Of a DNA stretch of 64,000 nt, positions 61,348 to 64,000 are shown piece after piece. Both the position numbers and the translations under genes were made by a program. The stretch is taken from positions 3,212 through 67,211 of the forward strand of contig JBMHCY010000003.1 of NCBI GenBank assembly GCA_049889655.1. The letters are read 5' to 3'. A model generated the notes under the pieces. The model worked only from the letters and a program-made list of their open reading frames with translations, was not told the origin of the DNA and searched no databases. Within the stretch, counting starts at the first letter, position 1, and every line of letters begins with the position of its first letter. The DNA is from UBA1172 sp049889655. GTDB taxonomy: Bacteria; Pseudomonadota; Alphaproteobacteria; Puniceispirillales; UBA1172.

Positions 61348-63973
61348 TATCCGAGGAAGCACCGGCCTTCAGCTGTGCCAGGACAGCAAAGGGAGAATCA
61401 GGATTGATCCGAGGCTCACGGGGCGGGGCCGAACGCGGCGGCCGGGATTTGCCCCCGGCCTGCTTTTTCGGCCGTGACGACCGCCGGCTGGACTCGCGCT
61501 GTTCTTCGCCGGACTGGCCATCAGCCTGCCTGCGGGCAGGCTTGCGGCGCTGTTTTTCAGGACGGGCATAGATCACCAGCGGCGGCTTTTCCGCATCTTC
61601 TGCCGGTTTTTCATCAACCTTGAGATAACCGAGATCAATGAGGATCGCATCCATCTGCTCACGCGTGGCCCCGGCCAGCGACAGCATTTCCTCGCTGATC
61701 ATGAACTGGCCTTCACGGGCAGCGGCACGCACCACCGCCGACAGCCGCTCAGCCATATCGACACGCATTACAAGGCTGCCGAGACGGCGATAGCCGGTGG
61801 CCAGCCAATAGGCATCACTGACCCCCTCCACATGATCAATGGCGACACGGCCTGCCGGAGGCGGCCCGTGTTCGGGGGCCTCGCCGGTATCGAGGCTGTA
61901 GAGAAGAGCCTTGGCGGTGATCTGGGCCGGTTTCAGCAGATCAGCCATGTAGATCATGTCCACACCGAGCCGAACCCCATGCTGGGCCAGTTGCCGCTTG
62001 CCATCTTCATCAAGTTCACGCACCAGCGTGATGACCGCACGGGTCGGCAGCGTGCCAAGATTTTCATAGACCTGATAAGCGATGCCCCGCGCCGCACCGG
62101 TGAGCCCGTCACCGGTGAGCGCCACAGCCTTTTCAAGGACAGTTTTCGGCCATGATGCGGCAAAGGCGTTGAGCCTGTCCTGCACCGATTTGAGAGTATC
62201 GCCTTCCAGCAGATCACTGGCGCGCACCTCGGCCCGGGGCTGATAGAGATGATCCCCCTTCACCAGCCGCCCGATCACAGCTTCACGCCAGTGGATCATG
62301 CCATTCTGATCCGGCTTGAAGGCTTCATCGGCAGAGGCAACAATCGCCCGGGCACGCTGGCTGATTTCATCACCGAGAGCCTTGCGGGCAGCGGCCAGAA
62401 CCGGGCCCTTTTCATCGCTCTCGGAAATCTGCGGGGTGAACACGAAACCGTCGAGATGGCCGACCTCTTCACCTTCTACGAGAACTGTCCCGTCATTCTT
62501 GATCACTGACATCAATACCGAATTTTCCTTCAACCGCTTTGAAAGCACTGCCGCCCTGCGATCAACGAATCGCTGTGTCAGCACCTGATTGAGACTATCT
62601 GATACCCTGTCCTCGATGGTTCTTGCAAGCCCCTGAAAGGTTTCCGCATCATCCAGCCAGCCCTGACGCTGGCTGATATAGCTCCAGGTGCGGATCGCCG
62701 ACAGCCGGTTCATGAGCGTATCCATATCGCCATCAGGGCGGTCAAGCCGCTGCATACTCGCGGCAACCCAATCCTTCGGCAGCCGTTCACCCACCACCAG
62801 ATGGCCATAGATCCGGGCCAGCAACTGGATGTGGCTGTCGCTGTATTCGCGTTGATAATCAGGGATTTGACAGACATCGTGCAGCAATCTCACCTGTGTC
62901 TCGCCATGGGCACGAACGCGGACATCATCCCGTTCGATCATGTTGACCAGTGCCTGCTGGTCATCGGCATCGAGTTTGCGTGTCATCAGCGCCAGCGGCG
63001 GCCGGGCCTCCATGCTCTTGACCAGCGCATCGGGGGAGGAATAATCGAGGCTGCTGTTGCGATAAAAGACACCGCTGAGGAACGGAAAGCGGTGATTCTC
63101 TATCGCCTCGATGACATCATCCTCAAAAATCTCGCAGGTTTCGGTGATCCCGAAAGTGCCGTCGCGGGTGTGGCGGCCGGCGCGCCCTGCCACCTGGGCG
63201 AGTTCCGCCGGGGTCAGGCGGCGCGGGCGACGGCCATCGAACTTGATATCCCCGGCAAGGGCAACGTGGTTGATATCCATGTTCAGCCCCATGCCGATCG
63301 CATCGGTGGCGACCATGTAATCCACATCACCCGATTGATAGAGTTCCACCTGCGCGTTGCGCGCCCGGGGGCTGAGCGCCCCCATGACAATCGCCGTCCC
63401 GCCACGCTGGGCGCGGATCAGCTCGGCGAGGCGGATGACTTCGGGAATCGAATACGCCACCACCGCCGACCGCTGCGGCAGCCGCGTGACCTTTTTCTGC
63501 CCGGACCAGGAGAGGCGTGAAAACCTCTCCCGGGTTTCGATACTGATCCCCGGGATCATCGCCTGCAGCACACGGCGGATCGTTTCCGCCCCCAGCAGCA
63601 GTGTTTCTTCAAGCCCGCGGGCGTTGAGGATGCGGTCGGTGAAGACATGGCCGCGTTCCGGGTCAGCCGCCAGCTGGACTTCATCGACGGCAAGGAAATC
63701 GACCCGCCGGTCCAGCGGCATCGCCTCAACGGTACAGAGGAAATAGCGGGCCGCCGGGGGGATGATCTTTTCTTCACCGGTGATCAGCGCGACCTTGGCC
63801 TTGCCGACCTTTTCGACCGCCCGTTCGTAATTCTCCCGGGCGAGCAGCCGCAACGGGAAGCCCATCATCCCCGACGGATGGCCGAGCATCCGTTCCATGG
63901 CATAGAAGGTCTTGCCGGTATTGGTGGGGCCCAGCACGGCGCGGGGCAGCGGAAGCGAAGATGACGGCGGCAT
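61340..63973 (-). CDS. SUV3-like ATP-dependent RNA/DNA helicase
   Basis: An 877-residue helicase. Walker A is GPTNTGKT (15-22) and the DExx box is DEVQ. Motif VI QVAGRAGRHTRDG is clear. This small helicase type is the bacterial relative of mitochondrial Suv3, which works in RNA decay. The C-terminal ~90 residues are basic and low-complexity (Arg/Lys/Pro), probably nucleic-acid binding. It has its start at 63971-63973, 27 bases from the right edge, so it is complete. It overlaps the S4 gene downstream. Confidence 0.93.
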   Translation of the reverse strand: MPPSSSLPLPRAVLGPTNTGKTFYAMERMLGHPSGMMGFPLRLLARENYERAVEKVGKAKVALITGEEKIIPPAARYFLCTVEAMPLDRRVDFLAVDEVQLAADPERGHVFTDRILNARGLEETLLLGAETIRRVLQAMIPGISIETRERFSRLSWSGQKKVTRLPQRSAVVAYSIPEVIRLAELIRAQRGGTAIVMGALSPRARNAQVELYQSGDVDYMVATDAIGMGLNMDINHVALAGDIKFDGRRPRRLTPAELAQVAGRAGRHTRDGTFGITETCEIFEDDVIEAIENHRFPFLSGVFYRNSSLDYSSPDALVKSMEARPPLALMTRKLDADDQQALVNMIERDDVRVRAHGETQVRLLHDVCQIPDYQREYSDSHIQLLARIYGHLVVGERLPKDWVAASMQRLDRPDGDMDTLMNRLSAIRTWSYISQRQGWLDDAETFQGLARTIEDRVSDSLNQVLTQRFVDRRAAVLSKRLKENSVLMSVIKNDGTVLVEGEEVGHLDGFVFTPQISESDEKGPVLAAARKALGDEISQRARAIVASADEAFKPDQNGMIHWREAVIGRLVKGDHLYQPRAEVRASDLLEGDTLKSVQDRLNAFAASWPKTVLEKAVALTGDGLTGAARGIAYQVYENLGTLPTRAVITLVRELDEDGKRQLAQHGVRLGVDMIYMADLLKPAQITAKALLYSLDTGEAPEHGPPPAGRVAIDHVEGVSDAYWLATGYRRLGSLVMRVDMAERLSAVVRAAAREGQFMISEEMLSLAGATREQMDAILIDLGYLKVDEKPAEDAEKPPLVIYARPEKQRRKPARRQADGQSGEEQRESSRRSSRPKKQAGGKSRPPRSAPPREPRINPDSPFAVLAQLKAGASSDNG

Positions 63974-64000
63974 GGAGAATAACCCGGCAGGAAATATGCC

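Noticed and set aside
1..64000. tRNA, rRNA, insertion sequences, CRISPR arrays, attachment sites
   Set aside because: None were recognised; intergenic gaps are mostly short, and no transposase, integrase or spacer-like repeats appeared.

Overview
This window reads as chromosomal core sequence of an alphaproteobacterium. It is GC-rich and densely packed with many stop/start overlaps, and I saw no insertion sequences, phage genes, CRISPR arrays, rRNA or tRNA genes. The lineage call rests on gene types and neighbourhoods: an NDUFA12-type complex I accessory subunit, a SUV3-like helicase next to an S4 protein, a 7Fe ferredoxin and CarD, an RNase E with an acidic insert in its S1 domain, a SPOR-tailed D,D-carboxypeptidase, RpoH, and B12-dependent NrdJ. 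The methylated-amine and phosphonate genes would suit a marine member, perhaps Rhodospirillales or SAR116-like, but the sequence does not settle that.

Layout. 1-1.2 kb: a minus-strand phosphonate-oxidation pair (TmpB-like HD oxygenase, cut by the window edge, and TmpA-like 2-oxoglutarate dioxygenase). 1.3-4.8 kb: a minus-strand sulfur operon, cysE > cysteine desulfurase > adrenodoxin-type ferredoxin > mnmA. 4.9-11.1 kb: alpha/beta hydrolase, tyrS, a very large AsmA/YhdP-like protein and a Bcp peroxiredoxin. 11.2-16.3 kb: prfB, PBP1A and the AmiC amidase. 16.4-26.8 kb: rne with a structured leader, an aminotransferase, an M48 protease, a DsbA-like protein, aroQ-accB-accC, aat, and a DUF2155/MlaD/NDUFA12 block. 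27-32.5 kb: nrdJ, a RidA protein and a COG3146 protein. 32.5-35.2 kb: clpS-clpA. 35.4-40.4 kb: D,D-carboxypeptidase, a GFA protein, umuD-umuC and an M20 amidohydrolase. 40.5-50 kb: soxBDAG facing mttB and a dimethylglycine-dehydrogenase-like gene across a shared terminator. 50-54 kb: pdxH, a glycine-zipper protein, fabI and aroC. 53.5-57.8 kb: an XRE regulator > xseB > ispA > dxs > tlyA run. 57.9-64 kb: proline iminopeptidase, rpoH, carD, fdxA, S4 protein and SUV3-like helicase.

How the genes fit together. The best metabolic theme is choline-phosphonate and betaine use. TmpA/TmpB-type enzymes convert 2-trimethylaminoethylphosphonate to glycine betaine. The non-pyrrolysine MttB homologue, the dimethylglycine-dehydrogenase-like flavoprotein and the heterotetrameric sarcosine oxidase could then take betaine stepwise to glycine. 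The two ends lie 40 kb apart, so this link is inference. A second theme is proteolysis by N-degron (Aat, ClpS, ClpA). The most interesting regulatory feature is the carD 5' leader, where one U-rich segment can pair with either of two identical A-rich segments, one of which carries the ribosome binding site.
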